DNA of 64,000 nt from Microcaldota archaeon (GCA_028867135.1 JAGWGW010000004.1:1-64000); one strand, 5' to 3'; shown: positions 8,794-16,845, counted from the first letter of the stretch. Program-made: numbers and translations. The notes: a model not told the origin generated them from the sequence alone.

Positions 8794-9399
8794 CTAGAAC
8801 CCGAGCTTCTCCTTCACGATTATTACCTTTATCCTGTTGGGCCTTTCCTTATCTATTATCAGTATCTTGTTCACGCTGCTTGCCTGGCCCATGCCCGCAT
8901 TCCTTATCCTCTCGCTCTCAAGCGGCAGGGCGTGCTCGTAAATCCTTTTGAAAGCCTCGTCAAGGTTCTTCACTATCTTCTGCGCGCCCACAATCCATAT
9001 GACATTCCTGGCGCCATACACGTAGACAGGAAGCTGGCTTCCGCTCGCCGAGGCCATGACCGCCCTGCCGTCCTCGGTGAGCGCCTGAACGCTGCCTATC
9101 CCGTATTCCGGGCTTATCGAGGCCCTTCTCTTCTCGAGCCTGAGCTGCTGGTCGTCTATCGCGTTTATCTCCTTCCTCAAAGACCTGTACCTGTCGCTGT
9201 CAAGCTCCTGAACCAGCCCTATCTCGTCAAGCGTTGCAGATGTCACGCGCAGCACCTCCGCTCCTTCAGGTATCAGCTCCATCGCCATCCTCTTTGCCTC
9301 GTTGCCGTCCTTTGCGATGGCTACCTCAAAGCCCTTCTCCTTGAGCGCATTCGCAGTCCTTCCTATCGCTTCGTCATCAGCTACCTTCTCCCAGCTCAT
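8794..9399 (-). CDS. LUD-domain protein (LutC/DUF162 family)
   Basis: 201 aa from the ATG at 9399; the ORF track uses a TTG three codons further out. The pattern EGAEVLRVTSATLDEIG and the later ASASGSQLPVYVYGARNVIWIVGAQKIVKNLDEAFKRI is the LUD/DUF162 fold found in LutC (YkgG) and LutB. In bacteria it takes part in lactate oxidation with iron-sulfur partners; none are present here, so only the fold is claimed. Convergent with the HAD gene. Confidence 0.8.
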   Translation of the reverse strand: MSWEKVADDEAIGRTANALKEKGFEVAIAKDGNEAKRMAMELIPEGAEVLRVTSATLDEIGLVQELDSDRYRSLRKEINAIDDQQLRLEKRRASISPEYGIGSVQALTEDGRAVMASASGSQLPVYVYGARNVIWIVGAQKIVKNLDEAFKRIYEHALPLESERIRNAGMGQASSVNKILIIDKERPNRIKVIIVKEKLGF

Positions 9400-9452
9400 C
9401 GATATCAACTAAAAATAAAAGGGAAAGAAAAATTAAAAAGGAAAGGATTTGC

Positions 9453-9593
9453 TTAGTTATTCTTTTCAAGCTCCCTTATCCTTTCCGCCACTCCCTTGGC
9501 CTCGCTCTCCAGGTTCCTCTTGTATTCCTTCAGAATGCCTATCTTCTCCTCCTTTGTCAGGAAGCTTCTCATCCCGTTTTCCATTCCACACAT
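9453..9593 (-). CDS. 46-aa charged helical protein divergent from PadR
   Basis: Missing from the ORF track because of length. It reads MCGMENGMRSFLTKEEKIGILKEYKRNLESEAKGVAERIRELEKNN in pieces: an N-terminal CGMENG and then a single amphipathic helix. It resembles the C-terminal helix of DUF5320-type mini-proteins that commonly sit beside PadR genes in archaea. A GGTGAG ribosome binding site precedes the ATG at 9593. It shares its promoter region with the PadR gene and is probably under its control. Confidence 0.6.
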   Translation of the reverse strand: MCGMENGMRSFLTKEEKIGILKEYKRNLESEAKGVAERIRELEKNN

Positions 9594-9601
9594 TTTCTCA
9601 C

Positions 9602-9663
9602 CATCATATAGGACATCATATACATGGAGTAAAAATATTTAAATATATAGGGTATCCTATAGG
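9602..9663. promoter_or_regulatory. Divergent promoter with PadR-operator-like repeats
   Basis: Two direct copies of CATCATATA (9602-9610 and 9614-9622), a symmetric AT-rich TATA region (aaaaatatttaaatatata), and an inverted repeat ATAGG-gtat-CCTAT (9647-9660) overlapping the palindrome CCTATAGG (9656-9663). The inverted repeat sits between the TATA box and the PadR start, where binding would block transcription. Autoregulation by PadR is inferred. Confidence 0.5.
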
Positions 9664-9669
9664 TAACGG

Positions 9670-10002
9670 ATGCTAACGATGCACGGGAACAAGTGCGACA
9701 TGCGCGGACTGCTGTCGTTCCAGGTGCTGTGGCTGCTCTCAAAGAGGCCTATGCACGGCGACGAGATAGCCGAGGAGATAGGCAACAGGAGGGGCGACAA
9801 GCCCAAGGCTGGAACAATCTACCCCGCATTGAAGGAGCTCAAGGAGAACAGGCTCATAAAGGGCAGCAAGAATGGCAAGATGATAACATACTCGCTGACA
9901 AATGAGGGGAAGGCCGAGCTCAAGCAGGGGGTGATGTACCTTTGCAGGTCCTTCGGCGACGTCTTCGAGGAAAGATACGGCGCAGCTGCAGCGAATAGAT
10001 AA
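9670..10002 (+). CDS. PadR-family transcriptional regulator
   Basis: 110 aa winged-helix protein. The PadR signature is clear: FQVLWLLSKRPMHGDEIAEEIG, then AGTIYPALKELKENRLIKG and ITYSLTNEGKAEL, that is recognition helix and wing. The TATA region places transcription start near the ATG at 9670, so the mRNA is probably leaderless; ATG 9679 is an alternative. It heads a likely operon with the next two membrane-protein genes (gaps of 15 and 10 bp). Confidence 0.88.
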   Translation: MLTMHGNKCDMRGLLSFQVLWLLSKRPMHGDEIAEEIGNRRGDKPKAGTIYPALKELKENRLIKGSKNGKMITYSLTNEGKAELKQGVMYLCRSFGDVFEERYGAAAANR

Positions 10003-10017
10003 TCAAGAGGTTAAAGC

Positions 10018-10464
10018 ATGGTGCAAAAAAAATTGGTATACGCGATAGCGCTTACTGTTGTGGCAATGGCAGCTGCCGTCGTGCTGCTGAATTGGCACGG
10101 CAGGGGGCCTGGCACCGCGGCCCCAGCAACAGCAGCGAACCATGGCTCAAACTCGTCGAAGGTGCTCTTCAATAATACGCAGTTTGCAAGCTTCGCATAC
10201 CTTATCTATCCTGGCAGCATATCGCAGCAGTCAAAGGCTGCAATGGCGGGGTTTGGAGTATCCGTCAGCAAATTTGCTAACGGTTCCGCAGGAGTCACCT
10301 TGACATTCAACGGAACTGGAGGCAGCAATGAGGTGACCTTGTCGCCAGGATACAAGCTCTATTTCATAGAAACCAGCTTCTCCGACGACTCCTTCGATAC
10401 CGACTCGTCCCTTGGTGACGACGCGTTCGTAGTCGTCGACAACTACGGCTATGTAGCAAGCTGA
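10018..10464 (+). CDS. Membrane-anchored secreted protein next to RnfD-like gene
   Basis: 148 aa. N-terminal helix (residues 6-24), a Pro/Ala-rich spacer, then a beta-rich outer domain ending with an acidic run (FSDDSFDTDSSLGDDAF). It lies 10 bp upstream of the RnfD/NqrB-like gene and is probably co-transcribed. RnfG/NqrC, the usual outer FMN-carrying partner, has an SGATxT flavinylation motif; I see none here, so equivalence is not supported. Unknown function. Confidence 0.65.
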   Translation: MVQKKLVYAIALTVVAMAAAVVLLNWHGRGPGTAAPATAANHGSNSSKVLFNNTQFASFAYLIYPGSISQQSKAAMAGFGVSVSKFANGSAGVTLTFNGTGGSNEVTLSPGYKLYFIETSFSDDSFDTDSSLGDDAFVVVDNYGYVAS

Positions 10465-10474
10465 CCATGATCCG

Positions 10475-11251
10475 ATGAAGATACTCAACCAGGACATAGG
10501 CTCTGTCTATATCTGGGCCATAGCGCTTCTAACGCTGCTTGCCTGCCTGTCCAGCTATGCGCTTCGCTCATTCCCGCTGCCATTAATCGTGTCTGTTGCC
10601 GCAGCGGCGCTTGCAGAGACGACTCTCTCGGGGCTGGTGCGCAGGCAGCGGACCCAGATACCCTTCTCAGGCATTATTACAGGCTTGATAATAGGTTCCG
10701 TGGCCCCGATCAACGCGCCATTGCTTGTTGTCATAGCTGCATCGCTGATAGCTGTATTGTCGAAGTTTTTCATAAAGGCAAAGCACTCAAATGTCTTCAA
10801 CCCAGCTGCGTTCGGACTTCTCATAGCCCTGTCGTTTTTTGGAATAGGCGATGAGTGGTGGGCTGCGACAAGCTACAACCTGCACGGATTCGTACTCTCA
10901 GCCACTCCGCTCCTTGCAATAGCGGCGTACAAGGCCAGAAGGCTTGCAGCATCGCTTTCCTTCGCAGCAGTCTCGATAGCCATATATCTTGTTTCCAGCC
11001 ACAGCGGCATCTCCTCAGTCTCTATCGACACGCTGCTATTTAGCGTCAATTACTATTTCGCGTTCGTAATGCTGGCCGATCCCAAGACGTCGCCTCACGG
11101 CAGGGCCATGCAGGTTATCTACGGCGTGTCCGTAGCGATGCTATACGCTATGCTTGCCGTGTACGCTGCCCCATACCCTGCATTCATCGCGCTCCTGACA
11201 GGGAACCTTCTGTACGCGCTATACAGAATCCTCAAGCGCCATGCGCAATGA
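10475..11251 (+). CDS. RnfD/NqrB-family membrane protein (orphan)
   Basis: 258 aa with about eight hydrophobic segments. The motif HSNVFNPAAFGLLIAL matches the conserved NPAA(F)G segment of RnfD/NqrB subunits of ion-pumping NADH/ferredoxin oxidoreductases. DPKTSPHGR near residue 205 also fits the family (D-P-x-T-x-P). No other rnf/nqr subunits are seen nearby, so it is an orphan, perhaps working with the anchored protein upstream. The protein is shorter than canonical RnfD (about 320-350 aa). Confidence 0.75.
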   Translation: MKILNQDIGSVYIWAIALLTLLACLSSYALRSFPLPLIVSVAAAALAETTLSGLVRRQRTQIPFSGIITGLIIGSVAPINAPLLVVIAASLIAVLSKFFIKAKHSNVFNPAAFGLLIALSFFGIGDEWWAATSYNLHGFVLSATPLLAIAAYKARRLAASLSFAAVSIAIYLVSSHSGISSVSIDTLLFSVNYYFAFVMLADPKTSPHGRAMQVIYGVSVAMLYAMLAVYAAPYPAFIALLTGNLLYALYRILKRHAQ

Positions 11252-11510
11252 ATTCGCGCAGATGCCCGCTAACTTTATATACCTGGCATGAGTACGATAT
11301 CTCTATAAGAGGAATGAAGATGGTGCGTTACTTCCAATGGCATCTGCTGCGCAAGTCGACCGCAGCGTAAAGCATAACGTTCATCTCCTCGATCAGTGCA
11401 GCATTCTCATCCTTCGAGGAACGATGGAAAAACCATGCTTAGTTAAACACAGTCGCCATCTTGACAACTTCATGCTAAAAGGGTTTTGAACATGCAAACG
11501 AATACGAGCA
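11252..11510 (+). other. Intergenic stretch with promoter, possible 18-aa leader ORF and hairpin
   Basis: A good TATA box (actttatatacc, about 11270-11281) is followed by an 18-codon ORF at 11314-11370 (MKMVRYFQWHLLRKSTAA) preceded by GAGG, then an inverted repeat TCCTCGA/TCGAGGA (11386-11392, 11414-11420). The TATA box is more than 200 bp before the GNAT gene, so the leader is long or holds a separate small RNA or peptide. No tRNA-like fold is seen. Confidence 0.3.
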
Positions 11511-12176
11511 ATGGCGCGCAAGGCATTGGAGAAAAGGTTTCAACTGAAAACGCTTTTCGGTGGCGCGTTCAGAACTGATTATTCCATACAAAGGCTGGCC
11601 GCAGGCCGACCGGACAGGAAACTGATGGCAGGGCTTGTGCGCACCGGCCTTGAAAGCTTTGGAAAGGGCATGACCGACAAGGAGATCATGGAACATGTGC
11701 TGAGCTGCGACGTAATATTCGTCGCCTTTGCAGGCGCAGGCAAGCCGATCGGCTTCGGCGGTTCCAGATATCTCGGCAGTGATAGCAGCGCGCACGGAAG
11801 GCGCATCGATCTTGCAGGCGCAGCTGTTGCTGAGGAAGGGCAGGGCAACGGCATATACAAAGCCCTTACAAGGGCGCGCATCATGCAAGGCCTTGACGCA
11901 GGCTGCAGCATCATCACGACAAGGACCCAGAATCCCAGCGTCGAATCAGGAATCATCGATGTCATGAAAGAGCTCAAGGCCGCGGGAAGCATTATGTCAT
12001 ATGGCTTGTCCAGAAGGCTTGCGCCTGCGGCATACGGGAGGATGCTCACAGATTCTGTCCCGAAATCCACCAGAGAGGATATAAACATCCTCTACAAGAG
12101 CCTAAATTACGCTGCAGGTGACGCATACGTCCTCGAATTCGAGGTCGTCAAATGCGACATCATGCACAGCACGTGA
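11511..12176 (+). CDS. GNAT-family N-acetyltransferase-like protein
   Basis: 221 aa. The core GKPIGFGGSRYL...LAGAAVAEEGQGNGIYKALT fits GNAT motif A: a beta strand, then the acetyl-CoA pyrophosphate loop Q/R-x-x-G-x-G (EGQGNG) and a helix. The N- and C-terminal regions are not recognised and the substrate is unknown. It lies 9 bp upstream of an amidohydrolase gene, so the two are probably one operon. Confidence 0.7.
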   Translation: MARKALEKRFQLKTLFGGAFRTDYSIQRLAAGRPDRKLMAGLVRTGLESFGKGMTDKEIMEHVLSCDVIFVAFAGAGKPIGFGGSRYLGSDSSAHGRRIDLAGAAVAEEGQGNGIYKALTRARIMQGLDAGCSIITTRTQNPSVESGIIDVMKELKAAGSIMSYGLSRRLAPAAYGRMLTDSVPKSTREDINILYKSLNYAAGDAYVLEFEVVKCDIMHST

Positions 12177-12185
12177 GGTCTTTGT

Positions 12186-12893
12186 ATGGTAATAGACATA
12201 CACACGCATACCGGGAATAAGCCGATAAGGTCGACGCTGAATGATATAGCAGCCAGCATGAAGGCATACGGCATAGATAAGTCAGCAGTCTCTCCAATGC
12301 GCCAGCCTTCTTCAAGCATGCTCATCGCAGAGAGCAAAAGAAACCTGTCGGCAAACGACGCAAGATTCCTCTGCTTCCTGCGTTTCGACCCGAACAGAGT
12401 CCATGTAGACGAGCTAATGGGAATAAGCAACGGCTTCGATGGTTTCAAACTCCATCCTAGGTCGGAGAAATTCAATCCGTTGGATAAAAAATTCAAAGGC
12501 ATGTTCAGGTTCTTCGAAGACGCAGGCAAGCCGGTGCTCATCCACTCGAGGAAGGAGGACTATCCATACTCAGATCCGGTAATGATGCTGAAGCTCGCCA
12601 AAAGATATGCTGGCACGAACTTCATATTCGGGCACTTCGCGAGCGACTCAGACAGGTTCTTCGATGACGCCTACGCGCTGGACAATGTCTTTGTCGATAC
12701 GTCCATAGTCTCATCGCCAAAGATAATCGAATTCAGGGTTGATAGCTTCGGTGCTGACAGGATGCTCTTTGGCTCCGACTTTCCGTTTTCTGACCAGGAG
12801 ATAGAGCTCCTTAAGATAAAGAAGGCCGGGATAAAGGACAGCCAGAAGGATATGATACTGCATTCAAACGCAGCAAGGCTGCTCAGCATCTAG
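12186..12893 (+). CDS. Amidohydrolase-2 family metal-dependent hydrolase
   Basis: 235 aa TIM-barrel hydrolase. The metal ligands are in the expected order: HTH (H6, H8), KLHPR in the middle, LIHSR, FGHFA, and the C-terminal FGSDFPF with the catalytic Asp. This set matches amidohydrolase-2 (ACMSD/LigW-like) enzymes that hydrolyse or decarboxylate small substrates. It is short for the family (usually 270-330 aa). The substrate is unknown. Follows the GNAT gene in the same direction. Confidence 0.82.
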   Translation: MVIDIHTHTGNKPIRSTLNDIAASMKAYGIDKSAVSPMRQPSSSMLIAESKRNLSANDARFLCFLRFDPNRVHVDELMGISNGFDGFKLHPRSEKFNPLDKKFKGMFRFFEDAGKPVLIHSRKEDYPYSDPVMMLKLAKRYAGTNFIFGHFASDSDRFFDDAYALDNVFVDTSIVSSPKIIEFRVDSFGADRMLFGSDFPFSDQEIELLKIKKAGIKDSQKDMILHSNAARLLSI

Positions 12894-12910
12894 GACTGCA
12901 AGCCTGCTCA

Positions 12911-14320
12911 TCACAGGCTGTACCTGTGCGCCTCAACGAAGGTCCTTAGCGCGTCATCCCTGCCCTCCGATTCCTTGCCTATGCTGACAAGCCTCTTCCT
13001 GCTCCTGTCCGCAGGGCTCTCCATCCTCTCGAGGTTCCTGAACAGTGGAGCAAGGTATCCTACATCCTCACCTATTGACGACAGTCCCGCGCTCGCTATC
13101 CCAAGCATACCCTCTGCAAACGCATGCAGCTCGCCGCCCCCTATCCTTGCGCGCACCCCGTTTGCCATCGCGTCCGCCCTAGCAGCCTCTATCTCGCGTA
13201 GCGAATACCGCGTTATCATCCTCTCAGCTTCCCTGCTGTTCTCGACAAGCCCCAGCGCCGCGGCGTTTATCGCCATAAGGTCATTAGTGCTGGGCTGGAA
13301 CGAGCAGGGCCTGAGCTCCACAGTGCCGTATACGCCCTTGGGCCTCGCGTCCCACCATACCGTGCCTTCAAGGAAGAACATGTCCACGAGCTCTGGCTTT
13401 ATGTCCATCCTGGAGCCGTTCAGTATAGAGTGCGTCTCTGTCTTCCCGTTCGCAAGATACTCGCGCATGCTGGATACCCTGCCGTTGTATCCGTAATATT
13501 CGCCGTTGCGCTTCGTGAATATGGGCCTGAAGTCGAGCATGCATTCGTAGCATTCCTCGATAGTGCCGAACCTGTCGGCTATGCCCACCCTTTTCGCCTC
13601 TATGCCGCCAGAGCGCACCAGCGAATCGTACGCCCTTCCCCTGAATTCGAGATATTCCGTGAATTCACCGCCGACTATCGTTGAGTTGGCCGTCAGGGCT
13701 ATGAGGGCCGGCGAGAAGCCGTTCAGCACGTTAAGCACCCTTGGAAGCTCGTCCGATGACACCTCTATGTGGCACTGCGCCGCGGAACTCAGGGCTATCT
13801 CCCCGATGTTCCTCCCGAACACCTTTTCTGTGAAATACGTGTATCTCGGCTTCGGCATTACGAGGTTGCTGCTCGGCTCGGACACGGGCGAGAACCCGAG
13901 CCCCAGTATGTATATGCCGCTCATATCCGCAACCTCGCACACCATGCCCATTATGTCCTTGATATGCCGTTCAGCTTCCTTTAGCGAAACTGACGGCGGT
14001 ATGCACGCCTCTATGGTTCCTGTGCCCACATCGGTTGTCACAAGCACGTTGTAGCCGCCGATTCGCTTCGATGCGCCCGTGCATGCCTCCTCGAGCCCTC
14101 CATCCGTCATCAGCACCTCCTTCTCAGCCTTCCAGCCGTCCCTCGCTGCCATGTTCTCGAAAAGCTTAGTCACCTGCGCCACGCTCGGCTCCCTCAGCGT
14201 CTCCTTGCAAACCGCTGTGCACTCTATCTCAGGGCCGATCCTCCTCGACCGCAGCGGCCTGTCGAAGTTTTTTGTATACTCCTTGAGCATGGATTCCTTC
14301 CTGCTAGTCCTAATCACCAT
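12911..14320 (-). CDS. GCS2-family glutamate-cysteine ligase-like enzyme
   Basis: 469 aa from the ATG at 14320 with a GGTGG ribosome binding site; a TTG one codon upstream is also possible. GPEIECTAV near the N-terminus and VWWDARPKGVYGTVELRPCSFQP in the second half are the GCS2 (carboxylate-amine ligase) signatures: Glu-rich Mg-ATP site, and W-D-x-R-P...G-T-x-E-x-R. The family makes gamma-glutamyl-cysteine or related gamma-glutamyl amides. No glutathione synthetase is beside it. A long structured leader may precede it. Confidence 0.82.
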   Translation of the reverse strand: MVIRTSRKESMLKEYTKNFDRPLRSRRIGPEIECTAVCKETLREPSVAQVTKLFENMAARDGWKAEKEVLMTDGGLEEACTGASKRIGGYNVLVTTDVGTGTIEACIPPSVSLKEAERHIKDIMGMVCEVADMSGIYILGLGFSPVSEPSSNLVMPKPRYTYFTEKVFGRNIGEIALSSAAQCHIEVSSDELPRVLNVLNGFSPALIALTANSTIVGGEFTEYLEFRGRAYDSLVRSGGIEAKRVGIADRFGTIEECYECMLDFRPIFTKRNGEYYGYNGRVSSMREYLANGKTETHSILNGSRMDIKPELVDMFFLEGTVWWDARPKGVYGTVELRPCSFQPSTNDLMAINAAALGLVENSREAERMITRYSLREIEAARADAMANGVRARIGGGELHAFAEGMLGIASAGLSSIGEDVGYLAPLFRNLERMESPADRSRKRLVSIGKESEGRDDALRTFVEAHRYSL

Positions 14321-14627
14321 CAATATCCACCACAGCCAAGCGTTCCTGCCGAAGCGCAGTCCATGCTCGGGCTAAAGAGCATGCATTCATAATAGAGAAA
14401 CCGGGTGCGGCTTGGGCCTGGAGCTAGCTTGTTTCTCGCATTCCAGTGTCCGTTATGGGTGTTGTTGCTGCAAACACCACATGCAATTGGATCGGCATCG
14501 CCTTGCACCCTGCTTAACCGTAAAAGGATGTGCAAATATCAAATATATAAAGCATGCGCATCGACGGCTCCCGAAGAATCTTACCATACCTTTTAATAAA
14601 GGATTGCAATATATACTTGGCGATGAT
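14321..14627. other. Intergenic region with possible structured RNA
   Basis: On the minus strand a TATA box (tttatatatttg, near 14540-14556) would start a transcript near 14522 that runs toward the GCS2 gene. Within about 120 nt it can fold with GGGTGC (near 14515) pairing to GCACCC (near 14405), plus an inner hairpin GGTGTT/AACACC. It could be a small RNA or a structured 5' leader. On the plus strand, cttttaata (near 14590) is the likely promoter of the following zinc-ribbon gene. Confidence 0.35.
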
Positions 14628-14768
14628 ATGGAAGCATATTGTGTCAAGTGCAAGCAAAAGCAGGATATGAAGGACCCGAAGGAGGTCACCATGAAGAACG
14701 GAAAGAAGGCCATGACGGGCTCATGTCCGGTCTGCGGCACGAAGATGTTCAAGATAGGAGGCAAGTGA
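14628..14768 (+). CDS. DUF5679-type zinc-ribbon mini-protein
   Basis: 46 aa from the ATG at 14628; the longer ORF in the track begins far upstream in non-coding sequence. Two CxxC pairs (YCVKCK and CPVCG) flank KDPKEVTMKNGKKAM, matching the DUF5679 pattern of archaeal zinc ribbons that are widespread in DPANN. A promoter-like cttttaata sits about 30 bp before the start. Cytosolic; function unknown, possibly nucleic-acid binding. Confidence 0.78.
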   Translation: MEAYCVKCKQKQDMKDPKEVTMKNGKKAMTGSCPVCGTKMFKIGGK

Positions 14769-14864
14769 TCAAAGGAGGCATGGCGTCTGTTCATCCAGAG
14801 ACAGATGCCATTGCGCCCGCAACTGCACCAATGCCTGCTCCTGAATCCGCTTTTTCCTGTTTGT

Positions 14865-15395
14865 TTACTTTTTCTGTATTCCGACTACCTTCACGCTGAA
14901 TACCAGCGTCTTTCCCGCAAGCGGCGGGTTGAAGTCTATGGTCGCGTTCGTGGAGTTTACGCTGGTGACATAGCCGCGCATCTGCTGCCCGTTCGAGCTC
15001 CCCTCAACGCTCATCCCGACGCTGACGTTCTGGCCAGCGAAGCTGCTTAGCGGAACATGCATGATGAGATGGGGGTTTACCGGCCCGTACGCCTGGTCAG
15101 GCGACACAGTCACGTTCCTCACCTGGTCCAGCTTCATGCCCAGGACAGCGCTGTCAAAGCCCGGTATTACCTGCCCTGTGCCAACAGTGAACTGCAATGG
15201 CTGCCCACCAACGTTCGAGTCGAATATGGTGCCGTTGGTGAAGCTGCCTGTATAATAAACGGAGACATTGTCTCCATCAACGACCGTGGGAACCGAGGCG
15301 TAGAACGCCCAGTAGACTCCTCCCAGAAGCGCGACTGCAACTATGGCCGCAACCGCAATGTAATGCGACCTGCTCTTCAGAGGGCCAAGATCCAT
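14865..15395 (-). CDS. Membrane-anchored FKBP-type peptidyl-prolyl isomerase
   Basis: 176 aa from the ATG at 15395. A TATA-like tttattat about 26 bp upstream supports this leaderless start over the longer ORF. One N-terminal helix (residues 9-32) is followed by an FKBP domain: DNVSVYYTGSFTNGTIFDSN, GQVIPGFDSAVLGM and PDQAYG. The insert and final NATIDFNPPLAGKTLVFSVKVV fit the long archaeal/SlyD-like form with an inserted flap. It should help fold secreted proteins outside the membrane. Confidence 0.88.
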   Translation of the reverse strand: MDLGPLKSRSHYIAVAAIVAVALLGGVYWAFYASVPTVVDGDNVSVYYTGSFTNGTIFDSNVGGQPLQFTVGTGQVIPGFDSAVLGMKLDQVRNVTVSPDQAYGPVNPHLIMHVPLSSFAGQNVSVGMSVEGSSNGQQMRGYVTSVNSTNATIDFNPPLAGKTLVFSVKVVGIQKK

Positions 15396-15481
15396 AGAAT
15401 CGTACCATATGGCGCATAATAAACTTAAAATACCAGCGGAGTCCTGCATGCTGCCGAAGAAGCAGCCTGAAGGGTGGCGCG

Positions 15482-15623
15482 TTTTATAATATTTTCAACC
15501 GCCAGTGGGGGAATCTACGCAGACATGTCCCTTGTGGCGATATGCTTACAGTCAGGACGGTAAAGTCCTTCCATACTGCGAAATGATGGCCAATACGCTG
15601 TAGATAAGGGATATATTACTAAC
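15482..15623 (+). promoter_or_regulatory. Two TATA boxes and possible structured leader before aspartate aminotransferase
   Basis: TATA 1 (ttttataat, 15483-15491) lies 130 bp before the annotated ATG. TATA 2 (gatatatta, 15609-15618) lies only a few bases before it and would better suit the internal ATG at 15666. The stretch between can form CGCCA/TGGCG and GGAC-ggtaaa-GTCC helices. Either a structured leader or a small RNA is possible. Confidence 0.35.
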
Positions 15624-16841
15624 ATGAGCAATAAGCTAGACTCATTACCAATCAGCGATGCATCCATGGGGATATCAAAGCGCGCCGAAGCGGTGCGGGA
15701 AAGCGAAACAATAGCCATAGACGCAAAGGCCAAGCGTCTCCTAAAGGAAGGCTTCGAAGTCATAAACTTCAGCATAGGCGAGCCTGACATAGGCACGCCC
15801 AACAACGTAAAGGCGAAGACGATAGAGGCTGTTAGAAAGGACATCACCAAATACTCGCCAGCGGCTGGCAGGCTCGACCTAAGGGAAGCGATAGCCAAGA
15901 AGCTCAAGGATGACAATTCGCTCGATTATCCTCCCGAAGGGATAATCGTATCGAGCGGAGCGAAGCAATCACTGTACAGCGCAATCATGGCAACGATAAA
16001 TCCCGGAGACGAGGTGATGATACCTAGGCCGTACTGGGTAAGCTACCCGGAGCAGGTGAAACTGTGCGGCGGGGTGCCTGTGTTCGCAGACACAGGCGAG
16101 GGCTTCATGCCTTCTGCAGAATCCATCAGGCAAAAGATCACGAGAAGGACGAGAATGCTGATACTGAACAGTCCGAACAACCCGACAGGCATGGTCTACG
16201 GCGAGAAGCTGCTGAAGGAGATAGCGAAGATAGCGGTGGAGAACGGCATTCTTGTGATAAGCGACGAAATATACGAAAAATTCATCTACGGGAGCAAGCA
16301 CAGGAGCATCGCATCGCTAGGCAGCGACATAAAGGAACTTACCATAACGATCAACGGGGTCTCGAAAAGCCATTCGATGACAGGCTACAGGATAGGCTAC
16401 GCGGCTGCCTCCAGCGAGATCGTAAAGGCGATGGCCCGCATACAGAGCCATACATCTGGGCCTTCATCGATATCGCAGTACGCTGCGGTCGAGGCGCTCT
16501 CAGGAAACAAGGATAGCGTTGAAAGAACAAGGAAAATCTTCGAGAGGAGGAGGGACATGATTGCAAAAGGGCTGTCCTCAATCCCGGGAATAAGGCTTGC
16601 CAAGCCTCTAGGTGCGTTCTACGCATTTCCTGACATAACGGAAGCGTTTGCAAGGAGATTCGGCAGGCTGCAAGGCCAGTCCATGAGCAGGACTTTTGCA
16701 GAGAAGCTGCTTGACGACCAAAAGGTCGCTACCATAGCAGGAGAGGCGTTTGGAGACGACAGGTGCATAAGGCTGAGCTACGCGCTGCCTGAAGACAAGA
16801 TAGATGAAGGCATGGCGAGGATAAGCAGGTTCGTAGGATGA
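15624..16841 (+). CDS. Aspartate aminotransferase-like class I/II aminotransferase
   Basis: 405 aa PLP enzyme. Features: FSIGEPDIGTP, Y-SPAAGRLDLREAIA, SSGAKQSLYSAI, PYWVSYPEQ, NSPNNPTGMVY, ISDEIYEKF, the PLP lysine in NGVSKSHSMTGYRIGY, and the C-terminal Arg in CIRLSYA. It should exchange oxaloacetate/glutamate with aspartate/2-oxoglutarate. The partner PEP carboxylase, 4 bp downstream, makes oxaloacetate. Start uncertain: ATG 15666 (MGISKRAEAV) also fits the family and a second TATA box. Confidence 0.9.
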   Translation: MSNKLDSLPISDASMGISKRAEAVRESETIAIDAKAKRLLKEGFEVINFSIGEPDIGTPNNVKAKTIEAVRKDITKYSPAAGRLDLREAIAKKLKDDNSLDYPPEGIIVSSGAKQSLYSAIMATINPGDEVMIPRPYWVSYPEQVKLCGGVPVFADTGEGFMPSAESIRQKITRRTRMLILNSPNNPTGMVYGEKLLKEIAKIAVENGILVISDEIYEKFIYGSKHRSIASLGSDIKELTITINGVSKSHSMTGYRIGYAAASSEIVKAMARIQSHTSGPSSISQYAAVEALSGNKDSVERTRKIFERRRDMIAKGLSSIPGIRLAKPLGAFYAFPDITEAFARRFGRLQGQSMSRTFAEKLLDDQKVATIAGEAFGDDRCIRLSYALPEDKIDEGMARISRFVG

Positions 16842-16845
16842 GAGC

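Noticed and set aside
10018-10464. RnfG/NqrC-like FMN carrier
   Set aside because: Position next to RnfD is suggestive, but the flavinylation motif S-G-A-T-x-T is missing.
11475-12088. Minus-strand ORFs in the GNAT region (137 and 169 aa)
   Set aside because: They overlap the plus-strand GNAT gene, which shows family motifs and operon spacing; the antisense frames show none.
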